Origin: Dysidea avara
Lineage: Eukaryota; Porifera; Demospongiae; Dictyoceratida; Dysideidae
Assembly (NCBI RefSeq): GCF_963678975.1
Contig: NC_089280.1
Span: 34,668,008-34,732,007 of the forward strand
Reading direction: 5' to 3'
DNA length: 64,000 bases
Shown here in pieces: positions 12,154 through 26,100 of the stretch. The translations under genes were made by a program, and so were the position numbers. Numbering within the stretch: position 1 is the first letter of the stretch; each line of letters opens with the position of its first letter. The notes under the pieces are model-generated. The model was not told the DNA's origin. It saw only the letters and a list, made by a program, of their open reading frames with translations, and made no database searches.

Positions 12154-15100
12154 ATGTCAGCCGATAAAGAGCTACTTAGATACTGTCCAGAGAAAGATTT
12201 ACCTGATGAAATTAAAAGTCTACCGAAAAATGAAGTGGTGTGTCAATTCTGTGGGGTTAGCTACCTCATACATCACGAGATAAAGGAGCTCCAAGGGAAA
12301 TTAAAGTATCTGGAGTCATGCAGCAATCAGTTAGAAGAGTGTAGGAAAAGAGAAAATGGAATTTTGCAGAAGATTGAAGAGCAGAAATTGTTACTGGATT
12401 CTCAGAATACAGAAATAGAACAGTAAGTTCTTGTTCTGCATTAGTCTCGCTTAGCCAGACCCTTTTCTTTCTTTTGTGTGGGGGCGGGAAAGAAAAAGGT
12501 CTGGTGAACATAGTATAGCTTCGTTGTTGGGCTATCCCGATATTGTGGGGATTCTACTGCGCAGCTTCCGGATTGTTGATTGGTATGAATGACGTGTTTG
12601 TTAATAATTGCATCATTTGCATCCTGTTACCATAGCTACTACTGAAATATCTATGGTAACAGGACGCAAATGCAGCAGATCACGTCATTTGTACCAAACA
12701 ACAATCCGAAAGCTGCGCAGTAGAATCCCCACAATCTCGGGATAGCCCAACGACGATGCTATACTGTGTTCACCAGACCCTTTTCTTTCCCCGCCCCCAC
12801 ACAAAAGAAAGAAAAGGGCCTGGCTACGCGAGACTAGTTCTGCATACAAGTTATATTGTGTGTTGATACAATTAATGAAAGGTGTTAAAATACTTTTACT
12901 GAGACCCTAAAACTGAACTGCTATCAATGTGTATTTTGCTTGTATAACATTTGTCATAACATTTTTGAAGGTTAAAAAATGGCATTACTGAAGTGAGAAC
13001 CAGTAATGAAAAGTTGAAGATGTGTGTTCATGAGAAAGAGTCACAATTAACAGAAAAGAACAAACAGTTTAAATACATGAGGTTGGTAGCATTATTATAT
13101 ATTATAGGGCAAGAAATTTTCATGGGATAATAATTTTTGTCAATTTCGTGGTGCAAACAATATCCATAAAAATTAGTGATTTTTTAGCCCACGTGTAATA
13201 TGAAACTAATTTGTAGCACGAAGATCGCTTAAGCAGTTGATGGTTTTTCCAGCTGTTAGTTCAATTTCTCTGCTACAGTATTTTAAGAGGAAGAATTGTG
13301 TGCTCCCTGACCCGAAGCCCTCTTTTGGATTCCTTTCCCTGTATGGTCTTCACTTGTTTATTAGCTTCGATTATAATTTGCAGGGGAACAGAAGCAGCTA
13401 ATTTGCCTTTCCGCAAAATTATAGTGGATGGAACTGAGTGGGTGTGAATAGGAAATACACCAGCTTGCATAGTGTAGCTGCAACTGTGAGGCATTTTGAA
13501 GGCCAAGCACCTTGTGGGACTGGAAGAACTTTTATGAAAAGGAGTAGTGGGAAAAGTGTGAGGAGGCTAAAGCCTCGGCTAAAGCAGTTGAGGATGTAAC
13601 TGTAGCAGAAGCCAAAAACCTACTTAGTAAAAAAACGAGGCAGACCTCAGAGAGAAACTGGACACATATTTTCAGAAGTATATTATAGCTATGAGGTTCA
13701 GAAGAACACTAGTGGGATATTTGGAGCTGCGAGAGGGATATTGTTGGGGCATAGTAAATCAACACTTGATGATTTACAATTGAATCTGACTCAAGGGTGG
13801 GCAAAGCAAGTGTTACGTAGAATGGGTTTCACAAAGAGGAGGGCAAACTCCAAAGCAAAGATCATGTCCCACAAATTTGAAGATATAAAGAGACTGTTTT
13901 TAATTCAGAATACCACCAAAATTAGTCATCAATTGGAACCTTACTGCAATGAAGATTGTGCCATCGTCTAACTGGACAAAATGTGTTAAAATTACCGTTG
14001 TTGATGACAAATGTCAGATTACAGCCATCCTCGCTTGTATTTTGATGGATACTTTTCTTCCAGTACAGCTTATCTACATATGAGGGAAAGACTGAAAAGT
14101 GTCACCCAAGTGTGTCTTTTCCTGCTGGTTGGCATATTAGCCACACAGACACCATTGGACCAACAAGAACACAACAATAGATTATTTGCACAGTTGCAAT
14201 TGATCATTGTGGAGAAAATGCATAAAGATTTGCTGCTTGATTCAAGCTATCCAGCTCTTGTTATCTTTGATGTTTCAAGTGCAAGTGCGCTCCTACTGTT
14301 AGCAAATGCTGAAAGATCACACTTGTATACGACAATCCCAAGCAATTGTACAGATAGGCTACAGCCACTCTACTTGAGCATGAAAACAAGGCTGTAAAAC
14401 AGGGCTGAAAATGGTATGGAAAAGAGCTATGTAGGCAGCTGAAACAGGGTGCTGAGGAAGAAGTGGACTTACTATTAACCATTATCAGATCGGTGGATGG
14501 TGAAGTGCTATATCATCACCTTGTTGCTCATCTGTTAGTGGGTTTAGAGCAGCAGGAATCAGATGCTTGCAAGTTTATGTAAGAACACTGTGGTCCTATT
14601 GCTTAACATAAGTATATATTATGTAACTCGGCTTATGTATTATCATTTCTGTTGAACAGTTACATTACAACTAGCTAGTATTTTACATACGATGCAACAT
14701 GAATCACATTATTTGTATAATAATAATAATAAATGTGACCGAATCTTATGCAAAAGTTGTGGGCAAACGATTGGAAATTTCAGTAATTTTAAAGCAATTT
14801 TTGTACATTTGGATAAAGCAACTATTAAACCTTCTTGCTGTGAAGTTCACGTACAAAGCTTCCTTTTTATAGAAGATATGGACTAGTAATTTCACATGTA
14901 TAGGACGCCAATTAGCTTACAAATTGGGAGATTTGTTCAGGTGATGAGATTATTGAAGTCTTCAGATTATGATACGTGCAAAGTAAAGAGAAATTTGACC
15001 GATGTGTCCAAAATATCAGGTCACAAATGTAACTGTTCAGGTAAAAAGTTTTTATACATGTCACAGTTTCAATTCCGATAACAAGAAATACAGATGTTTC

Positions 15101-18100
15101 TTAATTGCAGCTATTGAATAATAATTATAACAGTTACATCATAATGGAAAGTTAACAAAGTACTTGCCCTGCAAACAGTCATTCAGGTGTGCATGTATTT
15201 TATCCTGCTTGAAGCACATGGCATGTAAAGGATCTTGGGTAAACACCAGTGCTATTGTAGGGGGCACTGCTGCTATCTTGAAACTTAACCTGTTATCAGA
15301 AAATATTTCTGATATAGCTCTCTTCAGTGTATCATCAACATCATCAAATAGTGACTCAAATATGTTGACAACCCTTCCCACTGTACTTGCAATGACAACC
15401 ATGACAGAAAAGTATTTGGATGATGTAGTTGTTAACCAATTTCCCAATATGTCGCTGTTTAGGAGTTGAATTGAACCTAACAAATGAAGGAAACTGATTC
15501 ACTAATATTCTTTGTGCAGCGTTAATATGCATGTCGGTAAGTCAGCCATCATTACAAATTGCTTCATGTTCTAATTCTTGAAGAGAAGTGTTTAAAACAT
15601 GAATCCATTCTAACTCATCAGTAGCCATCAACTACCACCACACAATCACCATCACCTCATGTCAGCATTTTTACTGCTGCTATCTCCTTCATGATTGATG
15701 GAGTCTTGACCATTGCTGATTACTCATCTTTGTTCTTAGACTCTTTTTCAGTAACTTTTACGATGGTTATAGCATTAATATCTTCAATTAATCCTTTCTT
15801 CTTTATCATCTCCACCTCATTGGATAAATAGAGCACAAAGTGCGGACAACTCCCTAGGCAGATTGCCTACAATGCTTCTTTCATGCAGCACAGCTGCTGC
15901 AAATGGGTCGTATCGACTCGTATGGACTGATTGTTTCCCTGATGCATGGCAGCACTTCTCCAAAATTAAACAACTGTATGAAAACAAAGCTGCAGCTGAC
16001 GATCACTAAGAACTGCTAAGCAACTAATAAGCTAAACCACGCAGTAGCTAGCTGAGTTACGTAATGTGACGAAATTGCATCATCAATAGCTATGAAAATT
16101 AATTACCACAAGAATTACAGATTATAAAGGCTTTTGCTGATCCATGAAAATTTAATACCACAAAATTTCTTGCCCTATGGTAAGCCACTACTGTTAAATG
16201 TGTTCTGTTTGTAGGGAAATGTTTAATGAAAGACTTCAAATTCAAACATCTAATTTGTTAAGTGTTAAAAGAGACATTTCTACTGCTCGTAATCAATTAC
16301 AGTCTCTTTCAAGAGAGCAATGCGATTCCATCTCTTCTGTGACAGCAAAAATTAAACTGACGTTAACAAAAAATCTAGCAATTTTGTTGGAGAGAATATC
16401 TCAGCTGTCCACCCAGTATGACCAGCTCTGGCAAGTCAAACGAAACATGGACAGTGAGAATAAAAGACTTGTGGACTCCATTAAAGAGAGTGAATCTCAA
16501 CTGAACCAAAAAACAGAAGAGGACAAAATTGTATTGTCACAGTTGAGAAGGGAAATTAATGGTAAAACAAGTGTTGTGTCTACTGTACACATCTACACTA
16601 CACTCTGACATATTGTGTGTGTACATGTGCCCATAATCAGACATTACACTACAACCTGTACTTCAACTAAGACCATATTTTGCAGTAGCTACTTATTTTG
16701 TGTGAACTTTTCACTAGCGTCCAACACTATTATGTATGGTACACCTGAGAATTACAAATAGTAGCTGTGTTTTGTAGCATAGAAAATTCTTTGCTGTGTC
16801 ATTTATATCCCAACTCAACATATGAGTTTACTTGGTCCTGTTGTGTAAATGTTTGTTCCCATGTCCTACAGATCTCAAGGAACAAATGACTCAGTCCAGT
16901 AGTGATTTGGCAGCTGAACAACTTATCAAAGAGAACTTGGAGCTCAAGTTGAGGTATACATGTAGTAGCCTTTGTATTGAAAACACTACTGAATTGTGAA
17001 CAACCGTTACATTATCACAAATTAGTAGAGCTATAGTCATAGCCAAGTGACCTAATTTCTTGTCTAGGCTTAATAAGAGATAGCTGTGTTAAATTTCTCA
17101 CTGGGGAATGCTATAGTTGGCTGATTAGAGAAGTGGTCTGTAGACTACATAACAACTCCCTAAATTAAAAACACTTTACCATAAGAGTATCAAACAGTAC
17201 GGTAGTACTGTAGGGATCCCCCTAAAATGAAACACGCCACCTAAAGATATGTGATGAAAATCACCTTTACAGACTAATATTAACATCAAATATAGCATTA
17301 AAAACAAGGAAACACGTACAGGCAGCTGGATATAGAATTTTAAGAAACTCAATTTTTTTGTCTGACTACCTGCCTGCTAGCCTGCCTGACCACAGTTGCA
17401 AAGCTGGAGGCCAAACAAAGCAGTGCACGGCCACCATTTTATACCACAATAACAAACTCACCAGTGGGATATGCCTTTTGGGGTTCCGACGAGTGTGTGC
17501 CCTCTTCATCTTGTCTGTCCTTCGTCTTCAATCAGGCTGTTCATCTTCTTGTTGCAATAAAAACCATATCAAGGTGTTAAGTTTCCATACCAACACCTTT
17601 CTTGAGCAGCATACTTAGACACCACGGAATTATTTAAAGCACTTACGCTTGGTAGATACCAATAATGTCACGATAGGTACGAGACAACGCCCATTATATA
17701 CCATTGATTAAGAATGATCGAGCATGGGGACCATACCTCTTAATAATCTATTTACCTGATCACAATGAAACATCCCATTATTATTATTATTATTGGTCTA
17801 GCATATTTGTAATGTGAAAATATGAAATTATGACACGCCCCTGGTAGTTGGTAAAGGCTGATTTGAGATACTCTAATACAACAGTGAACAGTAGTAGGGA
17901 TCCAAACAAATAAAGTAAGAATGAATGACGGTATTACAGCATAGCTTGATGGGAAAATCCCTACTTTGGCATTGAACAAAACGGTTGTTAAAACAAATGG
18001 ATTTTCCTAATAAGTTATGCTGTAATACCATCATTCATCTCTTACTTCACTACTTTCATTGCTTGGATCCTACTTTATTAACAATTTCTAATATAGATGT

Positions 18101-21100
18101 ACACCATCCCAGAGGGTTCCCAAGTATCTATATGTCATTCTCTTTTGTAGGACAGTGAAGGGAGACAATTCTAAACTTACCAAATTGTTATCAGATAAAT
18201 CATCTGAGCATGCAAGGGAAAAAGAAAGGTAATAGAACTCTCTCTAGTTCTTAAACACAGTTTGTGAAAGTTGTTTATTCTTTAGGCTCCAATTGATGGC
18301 CAGTCAGCTAGAAACTAAACTACAGTCAGCTGAAGCAGAGTTGGCTATCATTCAGTCAGAGTACAGTGACGCCATTCAGACTCACCTCAGTAACACAATG
18401 GTAAAGTGTCTTCGTACTTGTGCAGGCTGCAATATAGGGATGAAAAATTAAATGGGAAACACCCATTCACTACAGTAATTGTCACTTCCTGTGTTTGAAA
18501 TTGACCAATGCATGGATGACTCAAGGCTTTTCTGAAGTTTTCACAACTGATCGAGCCTGATTGAGATACTGTTGAGCAGTCAATCTAATAGAACAGTCAA
18601 GTATTTATTAATATAGGTCTACAGGGGGTCTACGGGCATGCTCACTCAGGAAAATTTTCAAAGATCTTTTTTAAGAGTGATTTCGGTAGTTTATTATATG
18701 GTATTATAGAACTTTGCGTGGGTGAGATCAATGGAAATGGTGTAATTTAAATTTCATAATGCAAACAGTGCTTTATTATTGCCCACAAAGAGTACTACTT
18801 TATTGCCCCGCAAAGAGTGCTTCATTCATACAATAAAGTATTCTTTGCAGTGCAATAAAGTACTCTTTGTGGGCAATAAAGCACAGTTGCCCACATGCTT
18901 TAGTGCAGGCTAATAACCCGCGGTGCTCACGCCAGTACGACTGATTACCCAAGCTGGTGAAGGCTGATAGCCCTTGCCGCGCTGAGTGGTCAATCACCCC
19001 AGCCAATACGAGATCTACCACTGGATTGCTTTTATAGACATACTTAAATGCTTCGATGATGGGAGAGAGAAGGTAGCGTTGTTGGTAAGTTTTTTAATGT
19101 AAACAGAAAAGTCCTGGGATATCACAGAAATACTTCACCATGTGTCACAATGGAATTGATTTTGGGCTATGACCAAAACCTGCCAGAATACGCGATGAAC
19201 GTCTACCATGTCAAACTATGGTGAACTACGCGTGTTTTACTTTGTTAAACTAGTTTGTGTGCATTCAGGCTGATAATAATTCGTGCAACGCGTGCTAATT
19301 ACGAGTCCTAGTGTATGGTGAAGCTATACGACTAAAAAGTTCCATAAGTCATTTAAAACATTGCCTTGCTCGTGCTATATGAAAAACAAAGCACTCTCGA
19401 CAATGCAATATAATTATGCTTCTTACACTATGGTACAGTTGTGTACCTTCCTTCTATGTAAGCCCCTGGCATCATAACAAACCAATCACCAAATTCCTGA
19501 AGCCACTCATGTAATGTCCACCTACTGTTTTGAACCCTGTTTGTGTTAATAACAATCCATTTTTGTTAGGCATCTGCAGAAGCTGTTGAAGTAGAGAGAA
19601 ATGAAAAAGAGCAGCTTATAAAGGAACGGTTAGCTTTTTTAACATGACTACATTAATTGCTATAAATTATTGTGTTTACAGAGAGTTGTTGATTGAATGT
19701 CATCAGAATCGACTACAAGAACTACAGGAACACTTCAAGGGAGAAAAAGAAAAGGTTAGTATTAGCTGTGATGAAACCTTCTTTGATCTGGTCACCTGTT
19801 ATATATGGGACACCATTTCCTGACCTTATTAAACAGGTGGCTACATTAGACAGGTCACTTTGTACACAAATGACATGTTTGGGGATTATCAAGTTGACTA
19901 GTTTAGACAGGTGACCTTATTACACAGTGACCTTATTACACAGTGACCTTATTAAACAGGTGACAGGTCACTTAACAAATCAAGTTAGCTGATTTATGAG
20001 GTCACATGTGCTCTCTTCTCTAGTTGGAACTACAACTGACAGAGACACAGAGAGCCAGTAGTGAAGAACTCAGTCAGTTACAGAGTAGTATGGAAGCCAA
20101 GCTAGTCATGGTGAGTAATAATGTTGACATTTCCTTGTCAATTCTCTGTGTTGTACCTTGACCACTGACTGGTCCTGTAATTATAATAACGTACATTGTT
20201 TGTGGGCAGCAGGACCCACTAAAATAATCACATTTTAAAAGTTCAGTAGTATATCCTCTAACCCCAATGCATGGTGTCAGGCAATGATCAGATAAGTGAT
20301 ATTGAAGTTCATTCCTAGAAGGAAGGTTGGCTATACCTGCAGATATACTAGTGGACATTTAATCCCCATGGTTATAGACTGAAGTTTAGCGATTTAATGT
20401 TCACTAGTATATCTGAAGGTATAGGCAACCTTCCTTGTTTCACCACTTTTGACTATTCCCTTTAGAGCTGAAGCAAATACTACAAATACTTGAGTACTCA
20501 TTTAGGATTTGGTACTCGTATAATAAAATCGGTACTCGAGTACGCGATTACATGATCCAGATCACACGATGCACTTGCCATGAGGTAGTGACACAATGAA
20601 GGCTATTGGCATAATTTCTTGTCAGGAACACTAACATCAGTACTTTAATAACACTCTGATAGCCACAGCCACCATATGGTGGTTTCAATATACAAATGCT
20701 CATAGCATCACATTCTAAGCACTTTGTAACTTCAGTTGGGCGATTTAGTACCCCCTGCGCTTATACTGTAGCGGACACGCCCTTAAGTGAGTGGGAACAG
20801 GGATAACCAGTCTCTTGCTCACTATTGCACGGTTAGATGAGGTAATCACCTACTTTTAGAATATCGATAACAAGCATTGTAGACAATCTTCTAGTGACAA
20901 TGGTATTACTAATGAAGAGAAACTTATATAGGTTGGAGTGGCGTGTTGCTACTTTTTTAACAGTGACCTCGTGCCTGTATGTGCATGCGCACTAGCCCAA
21001 ATGCTGGAAAACCAGACCTAGAGAGAATCACTTCAACTGTAAACTGGTTTGCGATGTTTATTGTGTTATTATAAACAGTGTTAGCCTGTTGTGGAATTTC

Positions 21101-23155
21101 ACGCTTAGATCGATTTTTGCACTTAAAGTTATATAGTGATTTGTGGTTGCTCTTGTGTAAACAGCAACTCAATTGAATTCCTTGTTCTGTAAATAGACAT
21201 ATGATTTTAGAATCAGTTTGTAGTAGATTGGAGCCTCTACAAATTTGTCGACGAAAGAGTTAATACAGTGTGTGTATCATCAGGAGCTCATAAACACCAC
21301 AAGCTCCTGGTATCATTGTTGTTACTTGAAAAGGTAAAATACTTAAAGTCAGTATAAGACATGTCACATGGTATGACTACAAGTAGCTAGTGTTGGTGAG
21401 TACTTGATTGTTAACTGTAGAGAGTACTTGAATTCTAAAAACCATGATCGTTTCAGTCCTAATTCCCTTGTTTTACTACAGTTTTCTGTTTGATCCCTAT
21501 AAAATTCCTATTACTTGTTCTATCTAGAGTCACCACATTTGTATCAGGTGGTATGCTGTATAAGATTGGCATAATTTAAGAGAATGTAGTTCCTTCAGTA
21601 CACACTTGATGTTTGGTAATACAAGATGGGTTTAGTACTGTTTTAATATCACTGTGATTATCAGTGACTGTATTGATCACAGACACACTCTCTATGATCC
21701 CTACCTAGATGTAAACCACAGCTGGTAACATGTCAGAACAATTATCCACACATCCACCACATTTATTATAAGTACAATCATTAATTTAGGTTAGCTGAAA
21801 AGACTGGAAGTATAATTGTACTCATTTCCTTATTAGGAAGTGAAGAAGGCGAGAGAAGCAGTTGAAATAGAGTATGATAATTTGTTAAGAGTGAAGACCA
21901 GTGGTTTGCAACAAGTAAATAACAGGTTGAACAGGTTCAGAAACAGAATATTTTGTGTGTTGCCATAGGTGGAAGATGAGCTGAGCAGTGTCACTGAAAA
22001 GTATACACATGAAATTGCTGACCTAAAAGAACAACTTAAAATTAAACAAGTAAGTAGTAATCTTCATCAGCTTTGTACAGTAAACTGTCTTTAGGATAAT
22101 GAGGTGGTCTTATTAATGAGGTCATGAAGTACACCTTAGCTGTGTTTGGGACCTACTTGACATGGTCACTATAATGAGGTGGTCTTATTAATGAGGTCAT
22201 GAAGTACACCTTAGCTGTGTTTGGGACCTACTTGACATGGTCACTATAATGAGGTGGTCTTATTAATGAGGTCATGAAGTACACCTTAGCTGTGTTTGGG
22301 ACCTACTTGACATGGTCACTATAATGAGGTGGTCTTATTAATGAGGTCATGAAGTACACCTTAGCTATGTTTGGGATCTACTTGACATGGTCACTATAAT
22401 TAGGTGGTCTTATTAATGAGGTCATGAAGTACACCTTAGCTATGTTTGGGATCTACTTGACATGGTCACTATAATGAGGTGGTCTTATTAATGAGGTCAT
22501 GCAGTACACCTTAGCTGTGTTTGGGACCTACTTGACATGGTCACTATAATGAGGTGGTCTTATTAATGAGGTCATGAAGTACACCTTTGCTATGTTTGGG
22601 ATCTACTTGACATGGTCACTATAATGAGGTGGTCTTATTAATGAGGTCATGAAGTACACCTTAGCTATGTTTGGGACTTACTTGACATGGTCACTATAAT
22701 GGGGTGGTCTTATTAATGAGGTCATGAAGTACACCTTAGCTATGTTTGGGACCTACTTGACATGGTCACTATAATGAAGTGGTCTTATTAATGAGGTCAT
22801 GCAGTACACCTTAGCTGTGTTTGGGACCTACTTGACATGGTCACTGTAATGAGGTGGTCTATTAATGAGATGAGTGAAAAAGCTTATTTGCTACTGTAAT
22901 TGATTATGGGATTGTATTTTACTCCACAGTTGGAGAATGACGCAGAGTTAACTGCTCACATCCATCAAGTCAAGGATTTAGAGTTAAAGTTAAAACAGTC
23001 AATTGAGGATGACACAGACAGGAGATCACTAGAAGAGACAATGGCTACACAAGTGAAGCAGTTATCAGAACAGGTCTCCTCTCTACAACATCAACTACAG
23101 GAACAAGAGAGTCAGTGTAGTAAACTGAGTGAGGAACTGCAGCAATCACAAGAAG

Positions 23156-23190
<35 letters not shown>

Positions 23191-26100
23191 CGCGCGCGCG
23201 CGTGCGCATGCGTGCACTTGTGCATGTGTGTGTGTGTACATTTAAAACTGTTAAGTTATCTACTAAAATCTAATATGTAAGCTTTTTTGTGCATGCATCC
23301 ATTTAAATTTCCACACCTCAGTAACCAGTTTCACTACCATCACACTACTCACCATGAGATTCCTGATAAGATGGTACCAAGCATTGTCACATCTGGCAAA
23401 AGTTTCCTTCATACTTGATCTATCTAGCCATTAAACCTGAAAACTGGATCTATACTTTGAGTGTCTTAAACAAAGTACTGTATGTGTACTGCACAATTTA
23501 CGTCATCCTATTTGTGATGTAATAAGGATTAAACCACAGATACTATACTAATAACACGGGATTGGAAGCTCCGTTCGTGGACTCAATATAGTGTGTACAT
23601 TCCAAATAAGCACTCCTCGTAGTTTCACGGACTTGCCTTTCAGTTGGTGAAGGTTACAAAAGTGGTTATTTCAATACCAACTTAGCTAAGGGTAGTGAAG
23701 AACCGAGGTAGTATTAGTCAGGTTCACTATGTACTTTTGTTCAAAGTTTATGGAGATTAGCAAACCTATACATTTTTGGAAAGCTTAGAGCACGAGGAAT
23801 CTGAAAATCAATGTTTACATTTGCACAGATTCCTGCAAGGTCAGCATTTTTAAATTTCAAAATGGCAGCCAATAAAGTAAAAAATTCCCGATATATCAAT
23901 TTTAATTTGACATAAAAGTTCATTAATAAACTCAACAAATTCTCTGGTGACATTTTTACATCTCTACTTATTAGAGGTGATAATTAATCATGAATAATTA
24001 GAAGTTTTTACAAACAGAATAGAGCATCCATTATGTTGCAATAACTCAAGAATAGTTCTAAGTGAAAAGAATTGTGGAATTCCAGATTAAATCTATGTAT
24101 AACTGGAGCAAAGTATAAGTTTGGCTTTCACTGAAACAGTTCAAGCCTAAAAACAGCAGAAAAATTGAGTTATTCTAATAGAGCAGTCACATACTCTAAT
24201 TAATAAAGCAGTCAACTTTGAGTCCATATTGTTAATGTAGCAGTCACTTTCATGAAGCTCCTAGCTAGTGTGCTTATGCTAGGCATAAATTTCAGGAGAT
24301 TAGCTAATACTAGGTTTGAAAGAATAATCGTCATTTGTATAAAATATTCTCTCTTAAAAGGAACTTTGTTAATTAGCAATTGGCAACTATGACTTCACCC
24401 TGACCAGATCCAAGAGCACTTTTGCACGTACCAGTTGGTGGCATGCATTGACACAGTTTACTATGTCAAATATAACTTTGCTCAAAATTTATGGGCCTAC
24501 ATAATTGTTATTAGAAAGCTTAGAGCATGGAGATCAATGCTTACATTTATACAGATACTTGTTAGTTAATTAGCAGTTTGAAAATAGCAGTCCATATGGT
24601 GCAAATTTCTCCATATATCAGCCTCTTATTGACAGAGAATTGTAACAAACACTATTTCTATTTTCTCACACCCATATAGAATCCATTAATAGCTCTAAAA
24701 TGCTACGAAACTTAATAGCAATTTATTTGGCAAATAGTTATTGCATGAAACAAAGTGAATAAGTGAATTATTAACATTGAGATGTAGGGTACAGCTATGT
24801 ATAAAGACATCATGGCTATGCACGTATGTACATATACATGTATTTATATCTATTACAGTTAATTCAAAGATATGAAACTTATGTTAATTCAAAGATATGA
24901 ACCTAACAATTATCAGCACTGTCACTGTTGTCATTTTCGATGTATTATACAGTATGATAGTACTGTATATTAGGGATCATGCAGAATTGAGCTTTTCTAG
25001 TTCAAAATATCACCCTAAAACCAGACTCAATTTCCCTTCATGACAACTTTGCAACATTGGCTAGGCACAGCCAAGCTCAAAAATGTCTTTAGACTAACCC
25101 CAAACTCTTCCAACAAAATTTCTATAGCATTTTAAAATTTTTCTATTCAACAGAATTTTACGCTGACTGACTGACAGCCAAGCATAATTTGACATATGGG
25201 CTTGATTTTGCCAACTGTAGATGTACAATACATGTACCATGGGCTTGCCTTTGTCCTCCTTTGTGTTCCAGTTCTCTTCACTGACAATGCAAGGTATCAA
25301 TTTACGCTACATAACGTGATACGGCTTAACTGTGGCTGTGTTCGCTTATCGCCGGTATTTTCTATAGTAACATGATTGATAGTGGAGACGCTTCTCACGC
25401 TGTTCTTTGTTTGCAACGCTGTGTAATGTGAAAAGCATAGCTGAAAATGAATCATAATGGCTACCTCCCTTTTTGCTACATAATTGATAGTTGGGACATG
25501 TGTCCAGGTGTATGGTTTTCCAAGTGCCCTTCTTCCTTTGATGCAGTATATGCGCGGGTTCACCAGTCATAATTATGTTAGTCCTACATTTAATCCCTAT
25601 ATTTCAGTCTATACAGTAGTGAACAAGAGAGGTTCCCTATATGCTGCAGTGGATATTTAATCCCTAATTCAGTCATGGTTATAGACTGAATGAAGTATAG
25701 GGATTAATTGTCCACCAGTATATCTGCAGATGTATAGGCAACCTCTCTTCTTCTTTCACTACTTTTTAGCAATTCCCTTGTTTCTTTACTTTTTTTGATC
25801 GTAATCCAACTTTAAAATTTTTCATTTTTCCTTCTACTTGTATGCATATATAAATCTCCGTCACTTGTGCATCTGTACCACACAAACACAGTTCTGTGCA
25901 AGGTAAATCATTGCAATAGCACCAGCATTTTAGCATGGAGCAGTTACTTGTAAGCCTGTCATTAAAAGCATCTTGGCTAGATCTTTGTCATCTTCTGGAT
26001 AAGAATCACTCCATCGACAATGGAAATATTTGAATCATTTAAAGATGCATATGGTAATCATTCTGTCACCGGAAAGGAAATTTACATTGGATTAACAGTT

